Assembly (NCBI RefSeq): GCF_021272385.1
Contig: NZ_JAJSDZ010000005.1
Coordinates: 496,001 to 560,000, forward strand
Reading direction: 5' to 3'
From: Vibrio salinus
GTDB taxonomy: Bacteria; Pseudomonadota; Gammaproteobacteria; Enterobacterales; Vibrionaceae
DNA: 64,000 nt
This document shows positions 18,571 to 30,100 of this stretch, piece by piece (within the stretch, counting starts at the first letter, position 1; the number at the start of each line of letters is the position of its first letter). The notes beneath the pieces were generated by a model. The model was not told where the DNA came from. It saw nothing but the letters and a program-made list of their open reading frames with translations, and made no database searches. The position numbers and the translations under genes were made by a program.

Positions 18571-20343
18571 TTAGTCACCAAACTGAATCTTACACAATTG
18601 AGAATACGGTCCATTCAGATTAACCAGTTCAGAATGTGTTCCCCTTTCCACAATTTCACCTTCATCAATCACTAATATTTCATCAGCATTTTCAATAGTG
18701 GAAAGCCTGTGCGCAATAACTAAAACCGTCTTATCTTTTTGTAATTCTTCCAATGCAGACTGAATAGCACGTTCCGATTCCGTATCAAGAGCCGATGTTG
18801 CCTCATCTAAAATCAGTATCGGAGCATTACGAAGAAGCGCTCTGGCAATAGCAATACGCTGACGCTGACCACCTGACAGGCTGGCCCCGTTTTCACCGAT
18901 GACCGTATCAAGCCCATCCGGCATATTCTGAATGAACTCCATGGTATGAGCCAGCTTTGCGACATGTTCAATTTCTGCCCGGCTATATTTATCATCCGTA
19001 GCATATGCAATATTATTGGCGATGGTGTCATTAAATAAATGCACATTCTGCGATACCAATGCAAAATGCTGACGTAAATTAGCTAACTGATAATCCTGAA
19101 TATTATCGCCATCTAACTTGATTTCACCCTCATCCACATCGTAAAAACGGGTAAACAGGTTAGCGATGGTACTTTTGCCGGAACCCGAACGCCCCACCAA
19201 TGCCAGCGTTTTTCCTTTAGGAAGTGAAAACGACACATTCTTTAACGCAGGCTTTTCTTTCCCCAGATAAGTAAAAGTAACGTTTTCTACACTAATATCA
19301 CCATTTACGTGATCTTTGATCAATGCCCCATTATCTTTTTCAGCTTCCAGATCCATTAAATCAAACAATGTCTGACTCGCTGCCATTCCCCTCTGAAACT
19401 CGGATGTAACCCCTGTTAACCCTTTCAGTGGCCGCATCAGCCCAAACATAGCAGAAAAAACAACAGTGAACGTCCCGGCTGTCAACTGATCCCGGATAGA
19501 ATCGACACTGGCCAGGAACAAAACTGTCACAACCGCAATAGAAGCAATCAACTGAATAACCGGGTTTGCAATGGACTGAGCGGCAACCAGCTTCATCGTC
19601 TGTTGTCGCATTTTATTACTAACGGAACCAAAGCGGGCTCTTTCCACATCATGGCCGCCATAACTAAGAACAACTTTATGTCCTTTCAGCATTTGTTCGG
19701 CCGAAGAACTCACCTCACCCATTGCAGTTTGCATGTTTTTGGAAATATGCCTGAATCGCTTGGACACCACACGTATCGCATAAGCGACCATCGGAGCAAC
19801 GATGAGCAATACTAATGACAGCTCCCAGCTATTCCAGAACATCAAAAACAGCAGGCCAATAATACTGGCGCCTTCCCGGACAATACTGACCAATGCTCGG
19901 CTGGTCGCTCCAGCAACCTGCTCAGAATCATACGTAATTCTGGAAAGTAACCCACCGGCAGACTCTTTATCAAAAAAACTCACCGGCATATGCATAAATT
20001 TATTGAAAAGATTCTGTCGCATGCGCATAACCACATGCCCGGAAACCCAGCTAAGGCAATAACTGGACACAAAACCACTTGTACCCCTTAAAATAATCAT
20101 TCCCAGAATAATAAATGGAAGGATTTTCAGGAAATTGGAATCGGTTGACCCAAAGCCTTCATCAAGAAGAGGCTTCAGTAATGACACCATATAAGTATCT
20201 GAACCAGCATTAACAACCAGTGCAATACTAGCGACAATTAAACCCGATTTGTAATGGCGTATGTAAGTCCACAAACGCTTAAACGTTTTCCAGGTGGTTT
20301 CATCCTTTCCGTTAGACATAAATCGTTGTATTCTCTTTTTCAT
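18571..20343 (-). CDS. msbA: Lipid A export ABC transporter MsbA
   Basis: Homodimeric half-transporter that flips core-lipid A across the inner membrane. It has 590 residues: a six-helix membrane domain (about 30-320) and a nucleotide-binding domain with Walker [10 protein letters not shown] (near residue 385), signature LSGGQRQR and Walker [13 protein letters not shown]. It lies eight bases after comEC and two before lpxK, so the three are surely co-transcribed. Confidence 0.96.
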   Translation of the reverse strand: MKKRIQRFMSNGKDETTWKTFKRLWTYIRHYKSGLIVASIALVVNAGSDTYMVSLLKPLLDEGFGSTDSNFLKILPFIILGMIILRGTSGFVSSYCLSWVSGHVVMRMRQNLFNKFMHMPVSFFDKESAGGLLSRITYDSEQVAGATSRALVSIVREGASIIGLLFLMFWNSWELSLVLLIVAPMVAYAIRVVSKRFRHISKNMQTAMGEVSSSAEQMLKGHKVVLSYGGHDVERARFGSVSNKMRQQTMKLVAAQSIANPVIQLIASIAVVTVLFLASVDSIRDQLTAGTFTVVFSAMFGLMRPLKGLTGVTSEFQRGMAASQTLFDLMDLEAEKDNGALIKDHVNGDISVENVTFTYLGKEKPALKNVSFSLPKGKTLALVGRSGSGKSTIANLFTRFYDVDEGEIKLDGDNIQDYQLANLRQHFALVSQNVHLFNDTIANNIAYATDDKYSRAEIEHVAKLAHTMEFIQNMPDGLDTVIGENGASLSGGQRQRIAIARALLRNAPILILDEATSALDTESERAIQSALEELQKDKTVLVIAHRLSTIENADEILVIDEGEIVERGTHSELVNLNGPYSQLCKIQFGD

Positions 20344-20351
20344 TCGAGCCG

Positions 20352-22601
20352 TTATTCTACCTTTTTACGTAGCATCTGCCTATACCATTGCTCCCCCTTA
20401 ACGTTTCTCATTGTCACGATTTGGTAATTATCTGAAAAAAAAGTAATGTGAATTTGTCCGGTGTGTCCGGTATCAAGCCATATTGCATTCATTTTATGAT
20501 ATTTTTCAACTACCTGCTTTTTAGGAAAAGACCATGGATTATCTCTTGCAAGGCTGGCAATAGCGTATTCAGGATGTGTTGCCTTCACAAAATCTTCAGA
20601 AGATGAGGAACCACTTCCATGATGTGGCACAATCAAAATCGTTGATTGTAACGGGCTCACTTTGCTTACGATTTCCCATTCATTTTTTTTCATAATATCG
20701 CCGGTCATCAGTACGGAGTGACCGTCTTCATCCGATATTCTGATGGCACATGAATGGGCGTTTCTGGGAACAAGAATCCGTTCTTCCGGCCAAATCACTT
20801 TCAATATCAACCCTTGCCAACGCCATTGTTCCCCGGCAATACACTGTCTATCTGTTGTTTCTTTACGACTGCTTAAGATCCAGTCCGGTCCCCACTTTTT
20901 AACAATACTCTGCTCACCTCCTGCATGGTCGTTATCAACATGGCTAATGATTAATCCATCCAGTTTTTTAACCCCCCTGCCGGAAAGTACGGGAGAAATA
21001 ACCGATTCAGCAATACTGCCACCGGGCCAGCTTTTGCCTGTATCATATAAAAGATAATGTCCGTTTTTTTGCAAAATCATGGCGCTCCCCTGTCCGACAT
21101 CCAAAACATCAAGAGTCCACATGGAGTCAGGTTCATGACGACACTCAAATATTAAGAATACGGTTAACAACATCAGAGAGAAGCTCTTTACTCCGAGCAT
21201 TCCACGAACAAAAAAGACAAGACTTACACAAATCATAAATAACGTAAGCACAGATGAAACCGGAACCCAGTAATCCTCAGATAACGTACTAAAATAAGGC
21301 ACAAATCCCAACAAGTGATCCCATACAGTCCACAATAATCCAAACTGTGAAACCTGTAATGCGGTCATTAATAAAAGAAGAAATAACAAAGGAACAATAA
21401 AGAAAGTAAATAACGGAATAAAAATAAAATTATACAGACCAGATAGCAGGCTGATACCACCGAAGAACCAGGCACTGACAGGCATCATAACAAGAGCCAT
21501 GAATAAATTGGCGACTATCAATCTGGTCAGTTTCATCTGATATCGTTGCGTTGAATGGCCATTGATAAAAACAAGAGTAACCGCGATAAAAGAAAGCCAG
21601 AAGCTGGAAGAAAACAAAGCAAATGGTGCGTAACAAAGGGTCAGAGATAACGTTAATAGCAGCCGGTAACTCGCCACGACTTTGACTCTGGTCATAGATA
21701 GAACAACATTAATAGCAACCATAACCAAAGCCCTGGAAGTTGTAACACTGAAACCGGCCAGCCAGGCATAAATAAAGGCAGTGAGAAAGCCCAGAAAAGC
21801 AGGGAACCATAACGAGATTTTCCCAAACCGAATCACGATTCCACCAATGCCATAACCAATTAAATAAGCAATACCAATATGTAGCCCTGAAATCGCCACA
21901 AGGTGAGCCAATCCACTGGTTTTCAAATAGTTCCAGTCAGTTTTTGTTAATCCGGAACGATCGGCAAATGATATTGCCCGGGCAAGCCCCTGATTTTTCA
22001 GGTTATTAGTTTTATCCAGAAAATGTTCATACAACCAGCTTCGCAGATGATACCCGGAAGCATCATCTTGAAATTTATTCGCGACCTTTCTGGCAAAAGC
22101 CTTGGCGATAATATCGCGTGAAAAATAATAATTTTCAGCATCAAACCCTGCTTCATTTTTCAAACCGACAATCGACTTCAACTTTGCTTCAACGTGAATT
22201 TTGTCGTGTAATTTTAAGCCATTGGGAACATACAGCAGTATCCGAGGTCTCAGGTAACAGGGGAATTGATAATCGTTAACCTGATATACCTCAATTCTCC
22301 CCCTAAAACCAAAGTTATTTTCTTTAAAAAAGCTGTCAACTTTTCCAGTTATGGTAATATTCTGACCAAACTGGAAGAGGTGGTCGTGTTGGTACTGAAG
22401 AATATTACCCTTTGCAATAATAAGGATTAATGCGACACTTACCCCAGAAACCCAGCGTAATTGAGAAAATACGCAACAAAAGAACAATTGAAAACTAAAA
22501 ATTATAATCCATATTTTAGACGGCATTAACGGCCAGTAAGGTATGGTAAAAAAAGTCATACAAAAAGAACTAAGAAACCATAAGTTCTTATAGAGAGTCA
22601 T
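20352..22601 (-). CDS. comEC: DNA internalization/competence protein ComEC (Rec2)
   Basis: Inner-membrane channel that takes single-stranded DNA into the cytoplasm during natural transformation, about 749 residues. It has an N-terminal DUF4131/OB-like region and a Competence domain with [14 protein letters not shown] and about seven membrane spans. A C-terminal metallo-beta-lactamase-like domain carries [11 protein letters not shown] (about residues 548-558). I prefer the ATG at 22601, with GGAAA in front, over the TTG at 22610. The start lies only eight bases from the divergent DUF2062 gene, so its promoter must lie inside that gene. Confidence 0.93.
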   Translation of the reverse strand: MTLYKNLWFLSSFCMTFFTIPYWPLMPSKIWIIIFSFQLFFCCVFSQLRWVSGVSVALILIIAKGNILQYQHDHLFQFGQNITITGKVDSFFKENNFGFRGRIEVYQVNDYQFPCYLRPRILLYVPNGLKLHDKIHVEAKLKSIVGLKNEAGFDAENYYFSRDIIAKAFARKVANKFQDDASGYHLRSWLYEHFLDKTNNLKNQGLARAISFADRSGLTKTDWNYLKTSGLAHLVAISGLHIGIAYLIGYGIGGIVIRFGKISLWFPAFLGFLTAFIYAWLAGFSVTTSRALVMVAINVVLSMTRVKVVASYRLLLTLSLTLCYAPFALFSSSFWLSFIAVTLVFINGHSTQRYQMKLTRLIVANLFMALVMMPVSAWFFGGISLLSGLYNFIFIPLFTFFIVPLLFLLLLMTALQVSQFGLLWTVWDHLLGFVPYFSTLSEDYWVPVSSVLTLFMICVSLVFFVRGMLGVKSFSLMLLTVFLIFECRHEPDSMWTLDVLDVGQGSAMILQKNGHYLLYDTGKSWPGGSIAESVISPVLSGRGVKKLDGLIISHVDNDHAGGEQSIVKKWGPDWILSSRKETTDRQCIAGEQWRWQGLILKVIWPEERILVPRNAHSCAIRISDEDGHSVLMTGDIMKKNEWEIVSKVSPLQSTILIVPHHGSGSSSSEDFVKATHPEYAIASLARDNPWSFPKKQVVEKYHKMNAIWLDTGHTGQIHITFFSDNYQIVTMRNVKGEQWYRQMLRKKVE

Positions 22602-22609
22602 AATTTCCA

Positions 22610-23119
22610 ATGCCTAGAAAATTTATTAAGCGCTTTATGCCAGACAGAGAGTTAATCAAAAAACAAAAAGCTCTCAGAATTTTTGGCAGCCTGTTATATA
22701 ACCCCAATTTGTGGTGTTTAAACCGTCGCTCTGCAGCTGGCGCATTTGCTATCGGGCTATTTATTGCGTTCGTCCCTCTTCCAAGCCAAATGATCATGTC
22801 TGCCGGCCTTGCTGTTCTGTGTGGAGTGAATCTGCCTCTTTCTATTGCTCTTGTCTGGGTAAGTAACCCCATCACAATGCCGGTTCTCTTTTATTTTGCT
22901 TATAAACTGGGGGCTTGGGTTCTGAGTGAGCCACCAACACATTTTCATTTTGAATTATCCTGGCAATTCCTTTATGAACAAATGTCCACTATTGCAACCC
23001 CACTATTGGTTGGCTGTATGATTTGTGGTTTAGTTTGTGCTGTGATTGGATATTTTGGTATTCATGGTTTGTGGCGTTACTCCGTAGTCAGAAGCTGGCA
23101 AAAACGTCAGCTACGCTAG
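22610..23119 (+). CDS. DUF2062 membrane protein
   Basis: A 169-residue protein beginning MPRKFIKRFMPDRELIKKQ. A DUF2062 domain shows SAAGAFAIGLFIAFVPLPSQMIMSA and VSNPITMPVLFYFAYKLG, two conserved hydrophobic stretches, and there is a further span near residues 125-150. Function is unknown; it regularly lies divergent from comEC in vibrios as far as I recall. A weak AGAG precedes the ATG. Its promoter must overlap the comEC coding region. Confidence 0.87.
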   Translation: MPRKFIKRFMPDRELIKKQKALRIFGSLLYNPNLWCLNRRSAAGAFAIGLFIAFVPLPSQMIMSAGLAVLCGVNLPLSIALVWVSNPITMPVLFYFAYKLGAWVLSEPPTHFHFELSWQFLYEQMSTIATPLLVGCMICGLVCAVIGYFGIHGLWRYSVVRSWQKRQLR

Positions 23120-23201
23120 AGTAATGAACAAAAGTCAAAAGACCTAAACCGATATTTCGTCTTAGCGGCATCTTCATAAATATCGAAGTAACAAAAAATA
23201 C

Positions 23202-23260
23202 AAAGTGTGATTTGTTGTGCCATATGTCGCAAAACCATAATGTGGCACAACAACCACTTT
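23202..23260. repeat. Large two-part hairpin between the DUF2062 gene and lolE
   Basis: An 11-bp perfect arm (23212-23222, TTGTTGTGCCA) pairs with 23243-23253 around a 20-base loop. An outer 6-bp stem (AAAGTG at 23202-23207 with CACTTT at 23255-23260) closes the structure and reaches the lolE stop codon. A second dyad, CGATATTT (23150-23157) with AAATATCG (23178-23185), lies just upstream. The likely role is a shared transcript end for converging genes, but the long loop is unusual for a terminator and no T-run follows. Confidence 0.6.
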
Positions 23261-24503
23261 ATTTGCTGGATAAAACTCTGGCAGGTTCGAGTCGGCTGGC
23301 TTTTGATGCCGGGTAAATGGTCGCTACGGTGCTGAGTAATAATGCAGTTCCTGAAACTATCAGAATATCAATAACGTGAATTTCAGAAGGAAGAAAATCG
23401 ACAAAGTAAATATCCCCGGATAAAAAATGATGCCCTACGATTTTCTCTAATCCCTTAATCAAAACCGTCAGATTCGCGGCAAACAAAACGCCGATAAACG
23501 TACCGGAGACGGACCCTATCACACCGGACATCACTCCCTGCCAGATGAAGATTTTCTTAACCAAAGCGTCGGTCGCCCCCATTGTCCGCAAAATGGCGAT
23601 CTCTGATGCCCGATCTTTTACCGCCATCATCAGAGTCGAAACAATATTAAAGCTGGCCACACCAATCACAAGAAACATCACGAGATACAAAATGGTGCGA
23701 ACCATCTGGATATCATGGTAAAGATAGCCATATTGCTGCTGCCAGTTTTTCAGATAAACATAAGTTTCTAATTGATTACCCAATTCTCTGACTACCGAAG
23801 CCGCGTGAAAAACATCATTCACCCTAATTTCAACACCGGTGACCGCATTCCCTATCCGGGTATAACTCTGGGCATCCTGTAACGGAAGCAAGGCAATATT
23901 ATGATCAATCTGACCACTCAGAACCAACAAACCAACCACTTTAAGCCTGATTCGGCGGGGTGACTGTAACCGCGTCGACGAACCTTCCTGCGGCACCATC
24001 AGTGTCAGGTAATCCCCGACGTTAACGCCCAGTTTATCCGCAACGCCTTTACCGACAACAATAGAATGCCTGCCGGGAACCAACTTCGACCAGCCATCAT
24101 CACTGATAAACTTATACAAATCCGAGACGGCCCGACCCGTTTTCTGATCCACACCCCGGACTTCTATCGCTTTCAGATGGGTCCCCCGTTCCGCTAAACC
24201 GGTAAAGCTAACATAAGGGGCACTAGCTACCACCCGAGGATCCTGACTGGCTTTCTCAGTAATGTCCTGCCAGTCACGAATAGCGCCCTGAACACCTTCA
24301 AATTCCCCCTGAGGTATGACGGACAACACCCTTCTTTCCAACTCGGACTGAAAGCCGTTCATCGCCGATAAACCGATAATGATCACCGCAACGCCAAAGG
24401 CAATCCCCAATATCGATGAAATGGAAATGAACGACACAAGCTTATTGCGTTTTCTTGATCGACTGAAACGGCGCCCGATTGTCAACGCTAAAGAATCAAA
24501 CAT
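23259..24503 (-). CDS. lolE: Lipoprotein-releasing system permease LolE
   Basis: Inner-membrane subunit of LolCDE, which extracts outer-membrane lipoproteins and hands them to LolA. It is 414 residues. It has one N-terminal span (about 25-45, ISISSILGIAFGVAVIIIGLSAMNGF), a large periplasmic domain, and three C-terminal spans in the FtsX domain with the cytoplasmic SEIAILRTMGAT loop. I call it LolE because it is the distal permease after lolD, starting nine bases downstream of it. Confidence 0.92.
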   Translation of the reverse strand: MFDSLALTIGRRFSRSRKRNKLVSFISISSILGIAFGVAVIIIGLSAMNGFQSELERRVLSVIPQGEFEGVQGAIRDWQDITEKASQDPRVVASAPYVSFTGLAERGTHLKAIEVRGVDQKTGRAVSDLYKFISDDGWSKLVPGRHSIVVGKGVADKLGVNVGDYLTLMVPQEGSSTRLQSPRRIRLKVVGLLVLSGQIDHNIALLPLQDAQSYTRIGNAVTGVEIRVNDVFHAASVVRELGNQLETYVYLKNWQQQYGYLYHDIQMVRTILYLVMFLVIGVASFNIVSTLMMAVKDRASEIAILRTMGATDALVKKIFIWQGVMSGVIGSVSGTFIGVLFAANLTVLIKGLEKIVGHHFLSGDIYFVDFLPSEIHVIDILIVSGTALLLSTVATIYPASKASRLEPARVLSSK

Positions 24504-24512
24504 ACAGGCCTC

Positions 24513-25184
24513 TTACACTAACTCACCATCTTGCATTAAAACCTTGCGGTCCATTTTGTCGGCAAGTTCGTTATCATGAGTCACGATAAGAAAAGCCGTA
24601 CCATGTGCCTGATTCAGATCACGCATCAAATCATAAACAGACAACGCCGTTTTGTAGTCAAGGTTCCCTGTCGGTTCATCGGCTAACACAATTTCAGGAC
24701 GGTTAATAATGGAACGGGCAATGGCGACCCGTTGACGTTCGCCACCGGAAAGTTCGCTCGGCCGGTGATCGATGCGGTGAGATAACCCCACCATGTCCAG
24801 TAAAGACACAGCTTCCTTTCTGGCTTCACGGGCCGGTTTCCCGGCAATTAACATTGGCATCGCAACATTTTCAACAGCAGAAAAGTCCGCCAGCAAATGA
24901 TGAAACTGATAAATAAAACCGATATGCCGATTTCTCACTCTTGCCTGCTGACCAGACTTCATGGTGGTCAGAGAGCGCCCCATAAAAGACACATCACCAC
25001 TGGTCGGGGAGTCCAGAGCCCCTAAAATATGTAATAGTGTACTTTTTCCTGACCCTGAACTCCCGACAATAGAAACCAGTTCATTCTTTTCCAGTGAAAA
25101 ATTGACACCTTTCAGCACATTTGTCGTCTGATTTCCCTCTTGATAGTTTTTCACTACATCGGAACAGTAAAGAAGGTTACTCAT
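24513..25184 (-). CDS. lolD: Lipoprotein-releasing system ATPase LolD
   Basis: Cytoplasmic ATPase of LolCDE, 223 residues from the ATG at 25184. An open frame extends 20 codons further into lolC, but AGAGG is correctly placed for this ATG. Walker A is [12 protein letters not shown], the signature is [13 protein letters not shown], and Walker B is [11 protein letters not shown]. It overlaps the end of lolC by eight bases, indicating coupled translation of the complex. Confidence 0.95.
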   Translation of the reverse strand: MSNLLYCSDVVKNYQEGNQTTNVLKGVNFSLEKNELVSIVGSSGSGKSTLLHILGALDSPTSGDVSFMGRSLTTMKSGQQARVRNRHIGFIYQFHHLLADFSAVENVAMPMLIAGKPAREARKEAVSLLDMVGLSHRIDHRPSELSGGERQRVAIARSIINRPEIVLADEPTGNLDYKTALSVYDLMRDLNQAHGTAFLIVTHDNELADKMDRKVLMQDGELV

Positions 25185-26385
25185 AACGTAATGCCTCTGC
25201 TGGTTTAATTCTGGATGCCCGGTAGGACGGATACAGTGTTGCAATAATGCTGAGGAAGATCGTTAATACTTCAACGACAACGATTTGAGTCGGCTTAATT
25301 AAAATGGGCAACTCGCCGCCAAAACTCAATAAATCAGCCCCAACAAACATTAAAATATGATTCAGATTCGATGCCGTCAGCACACCGGCAACGCCACCAA
25401 TAAGCGCACCGACCACACCACTGCTTGCCCCCTGAACGATAAAGATCGACAGTACCTGAAAATTTGACATCCCCTGAGTTTTCAAAATGGCCACCTCAGA
25501 CTGTTTTTCCATCACCACCATAATTAAGGCAGAAATAATATTGAATGCAGCGATGGCAATAATGAGCCCAAGCATTAAGCCCATCATATTTTTTTCCATG
25601 CTTACCGCCTGAAACAGTTCACCTCGTTGTTCCCGCCAGTCTGACCAGTGCCAGCCATCAGGCAACGACGTGAATGCCGAAGAAGTGATATCAAACGGAT
25701 CATGAAAATACAACCGCCACCCGGAAATTTGGCTTTTCCTGTACCGAAGTAATTTTTGAGCATCTGTCATGTTAATGAACATGACTTGTCCATCAACATC
25801 CGAACCAGTATTGAACAGCCCTGCTACCGTAAAATTTCGTTGACTGGGGATTCGGCCCAGCGGCGTAAACACACTGGCCTCAGTTACCATCAACCTTACA
25901 GTGTCGCCAATAGAAACATTGAGTTCTCTGGCAAGTCGATAACCAAGGATAATGTTGTATTTCCCTGACACCAGCCGACGAACGGAACCGCCAATCATGT
26001 AAGGACGAACGGAATCATCTAACTGAGGAAGTATCCCTAACATGTATCCGGCAGACAACTCCGTTTTACTTTGAATAACCGCTTCACTTCTGACAATCGG
26101 CGTCGGTTGCTTTGCAACAGACCAACGAACAAACTGCTGTGGGGGTTTGCCGGAATAGTCAGTTTTTCCGTCTTGTTGTGAAACCACGGCCTGAGGCAGC
26201 ACGCCTAAAATACGTTGCTTTAACTGAGCTTCAAACCCGTTCATGACGGACAGTACTGTCACCAGCGAAAGAACACCAATAATAATGCCTGCCGTCGACA
26301 TATAAGAAACAAAACGACTGAATTTATCTGATGACTGTCCTTTTAAATAGCGTAAGCCAATAAATATTGCTAGAGGATGATACAT
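25177..26385 (-). CDS. lolC: Lipoprotein-releasing system permease LolC
   Basis: First permease of LolCDE, 402 residues. Membrane span one is within [26 protein letters not shown], then a periplasmic domain of about 230 residues, then three C-terminal spans with [15 protein letters not shown] between them. It is the paralogue of LolE and heads the lolC-lolD-lolE unit. It is divergent from the PilZ-type gene, with a short control region of about 155 bp. Confidence 0.93.
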   Translation of the reverse strand: MYHPLAIFIGLRYLKGQSSDKFSRFVSYMSTAGIIIGVLSLVTVLSVMNGFEAQLKQRILGVLPQAVVSQQDGKTDYSGKPPQQFVRWSVAKQPTPIVRSEAVIQSKTELSAGYMLGILPQLDDSVRPYMIGGSVRRLVSGKYNIILGYRLARELNVSIGDTVRLMVTEASVFTPLGRIPSQRNFTVAGLFNTGSDVDGQVMFINMTDAQKLLRYRKSQISGWRLYFHDPFDITSSAFTSLPDGWHWSDWREQRGELFQAVSMEKNMMGLMLGLIIAIAAFNIISALIMVVMEKQSEVAILKTQGMSNFQVLSIFIVQGASSGVVGALIGGVAGVLTASNLNHILMFVGADLLSFGGELPILIKPTQIVVVEVLTIFLSIIATLYPSYRASRIKPAEALRYE

Positions 26386-26541
26386 CGCATTACATAACTT
26401 AAGTTAGATGACGTGTACTTTAACGATAAAAGTTTGTCGGATATAGTGTTAATTTGGCAATTCCTTGTTAATTCTTCGAGATTTCTTGATAAGTTATACT
26501 TTTTATTGATAATCAGTAAAAAGCCTCAAAGGGACACATCC

Positions 26542-27108
26542 ATGATTGATCAGGAATATTTCACGGTACAGCACGCTCTCAAAGTAAATATTGAAAAACT
26601 GGATCCTGATTTTACGTTTCCGGAAGAATCCGCTTTTGAAGCCGAAATCCCAACCCCTTTTATTATTGCTAATGAATTCAGTCAACTGGATTCTATGAAC
26701 GACCTGGCAAAACAAGAACTAAGAGAACGGGATCTAAAGCACGTCGTCCAACTTTTAGATGCTCAGAACAGTAAACTCAATCTGTTACTGAACTTCATGC
26801 TGGCACAACAAGATGACATCAATACCCGGTACACAACAACTTCTTTTGGCGCAAGCCAGTTTACTTTTCTTACCGGGAATGTCTTTGCAGAAAAAGATAA
26901 GTTAAGAGTAAAGCTATTTATTGAATCTCCCGCTTCTGCCATCTATTTTTATGGTCATGTCAGTAACTGCGAATTGACAGAACAGCAGTACCAGGTAACC
27001 GTAAAATACGATCTGATGAGAGAAAACGATCAGGACATACTCATTAAAGCCGCTTTATTCCGCCAACAGAAATTATTGCGTCAGCGATCATTAGAACGAA
27101 ATAAGTAA
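26542..27108 (+). CDS. PilZ-domain-type conserved protein
   Basis: A 188-residue soluble protein starting at the ATG with AAAGGGA in front; the frame upstream is open but lacks a start signal. The position immediately before mfd matches a gene annotated as PilZ-domain protein in vibrios, as I recall. However, I do not see a canonical RxxxR...DxSxxG c-di-GMP motif, so c-di-GMP binding should not be assumed. It ends 16 bases before mfd and is probably co-transcribed with it. Confidence 0.7.
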   Translation: MIDQEYFTVQHALKVNIEKLDPDFTFPEESAFEAEIPTPFIIANEFSQLDSMNDLAKQELRERDLKHVVQLLDAQNSKLNLLLNFMLAQQDDINTRYTTTSFGASQFTFLTGNVFAEKDKLRVKLFIESPASAIYFYGHVSNCELTEQQYQVTVKYDLMRENDQDILIKAALFRQQKLLRQRSLERNK

Positions 27109-27124
27109 GACACTCATAATTAAG

Positions 27125-30100
27125 ATGAAAAAAAATCAGACACTGCCTTTTTTAAACGCAACTAAATCTGGCGATAAGAAATATAATGGTAATCTTATTG
27201 GTGCCAGTTTGTCACTGGCGATAGCAGAATCATCCAACCAGTCAACCAGCCATACACTGGTTGTTGTTCCTGATACTCAGACAGCCGTCAGACTACAAAA
27301 TGAAATCCGTCAGTTTGCAAAAGGTGATGTCACATTATTTCCAGACTGGGAAACCTTGCCTTATGACAGTTTTTCTCCGCATCAGGAAATCATTTCTGAA
27401 CGAATAGCCAGACTGTATCAGCTTTCATCACTGGCTGAAGGCATAACCATTACTCCGATCAGTACCCTTCTGCAAAGACAATCTCCCCGGGATTTTTTGT
27501 TGCAACATACCCTAATGGTAAAACGCGGGGACCTTTTTTCTTTAGATAAATTACGAGGCCAGTTAGAACAATCTGGATACCGGCATACTGATCAGGTCTT
27601 CGGTCCGGGCGAATACGCAAGCCGGGGATCCATTCTTGATCTGTTTCCAATGGGAAGCCACCTTCCCTACCGTATCGATTTTTTTGATGACGAAATTGAT
27701 ACAATCCGAACGTTTGACCCGGAAAATCAGCGTTCAATCGAAGAAATAGAAAATATTAATTTATTGCCTGCTCACGAGTTCCCAACCAGTGAATCCGCCA
27801 TTGAAGAATTCAGATCCCGCTGGCGTCAACGTTTTGAAGCAAGAAGAGAACCTGAATCGGTATATATGCAAATTACAAAAGGCACCTGGCCCGCCGGAAT
27901 TGAGTACTGGCAACCGCTTTTTTTTGAGAAAACCGAAACATTATTCGATTATTTACCTGACGATTCACAAATTTTGATTGCAGGACAACTGGAACCTGCA
28001 ATCGATACCTTTCTGGCGGACGTTAGCACCCGGTATGAACAGAGAAAAGTCGACCCGCTACGACCTTTGTTACCACCCGATGAACTGTGGTTAAAAAAAG
28101 ATCAGCTTTTTGGCTTGCTCAATACATTCCCTCAGACTCACTTCAGTCAGGAACGAATAGAAGAAAAAGCCGGAAGGGTCAATATCCCCGCGATTTCACT
28201 ACCCGAAATAAAAGCTAGACATAATACAAAAGAACCACTAGCGGACTTACGCCGGTTTTGTGAAGCCTTCCCCGGAAAAATTGTATTTTCAGTTGAATCA
28301 GAAGGTCGCAGGGAAGCACTTAAAGAACTCCTGACTCCCGTAAAAATCAGTTTATCTGAATCTTCAACGTTAAATGATGCTCTTAACGAAAAATCAAAAT
28401 TCGGCTTGATTTTGAGTCAGGCCGAAAAAGGGTTTATTTTCCCTGATAAAAATATTGCATTGATTTGTGAGTCAGACATCCTTGGTGATCGCGTTATTCA
28501 ACGCCGGCGCAAAGATAAGCGTAATATAAACAGTGATGCAGTTATCCGGAATCTGGCCGAATTAAAACCCGGCCAACCAGTAGTACATATTGATCATGGA
28601 ATTGGCCGCTATATCGGTCTGCAAACCCTTGAAGCTGGCGGAATTACCACTGAATACGTGACGCTGGAGTACCAGAATGAAGCAAAACTTTATGTTCCCG
28701 TTTCATCATTAAATCTAATAAGCCGCTACTCAGGCGGAGCAGAAGAAAGTGCCCCGCTGCACAAATTAGGCGGAGACAGCTGGTCCAAGGCCCGTAGAAA
28801 AGCAGCAGAAAAAGTCAGAGACGTCGCAGCTGAACTTTTGGATGTTTACGCTAAACGAGAGTTAAAACCAGGATTTAAATTTCATCTGGACAGAGAACAA
28901 TACAATTCGTTCCGATCTTCTTTCCCGTTCGAGGAAACAGACGATCAGGCCTTAGCGATTAACTCCGTTTTATCGGATATGTGTCAGCCGAAAGCAATGG
29001 ATCGCCTGGTATGTGGAGACGTAGGTTTTGGTAAAACTGAAGTGGCAATGCGTGCTGCTAACGTTTGCACAGATAACAACAAACAGGTGGCCATGCTGGT
29101 GCCGACGACACTTCTCGCACAACAACATTTTGAAAATTTCCGGGATCGGTTTGCAAACCTGCCAATCCGGGTGGAAGTTTTGTCCCGCTTTAAAACAGCA
29201 AAAGAACAAAAGAAAATTATTCAGGATGTTGCGGATGGCAAAGTCGATATATTAGTTGGCACTCACAAACTGCTCTCGAATGATATTCGTTTCAACGATC
29301 TGGGATTGCTCATTGTCGATGAAGAACACCGGTTCGGCGTTCGCCAGAAAGAAAAAGTCAAAGCAATGCGAGCGGATGTTGATATCCTGACACTCACCGC
29401 CACACCAATACCAAGAACACTGAATATGGCAATGAGTGGGATGCGTGATCTGTCGATTATTGCCACTCCTCCAGCCAGACGTTTAGCAGTAAAAACATTT
29501 GTCCGGCCTAAAGACAGCAATACAACCAGAGAAGCCGTCTTACGGGAAATCATGCGTGGCGGACAGGTTTACTATCTGCATAATCAGGTAGAGACCATAG
29601 AGAAAGTTGCGTCAGACCTTGCGGAACTTATACCGGAAGCCAGAATCACCGTTGCTCACGGACAGATGCGGGAAAGAGAATTAGAGCGCATCATGAATGA
29701 CTTTTATCATCAGCGCTTCAACCTGCTTGTCTGTACAACGATCATCGAAACAGGTATTGACGTACCGACGGCCAATACAATGATAATTGACCGGGCGGAT
29801 AAATTTGGGTTAGCCCAGTTACATCAGTTACGTGGTCGTGTAGGCCGTTCTCATCATCAGGCTTATGCTTATCTGTTAACCCCTCCACCCAAGGCTCTGA
29901 CAAAAGATGCCGTAAAACGTCTTGAAGCTCTGGCATCATTAGAAGATCTGGGAGCAGGTTTCACGCTTGCCACTCATGATCTGGAAATTCGTGGTGCCGG
30001 TGAATTACTGGGCGATGAGCAAAGTGGCCAGATTCAATCTGTCGGGTTTACGTTATATATGGAAATGCTGGAACAGGCCGTCGAAGCACTAAAATCCGGT

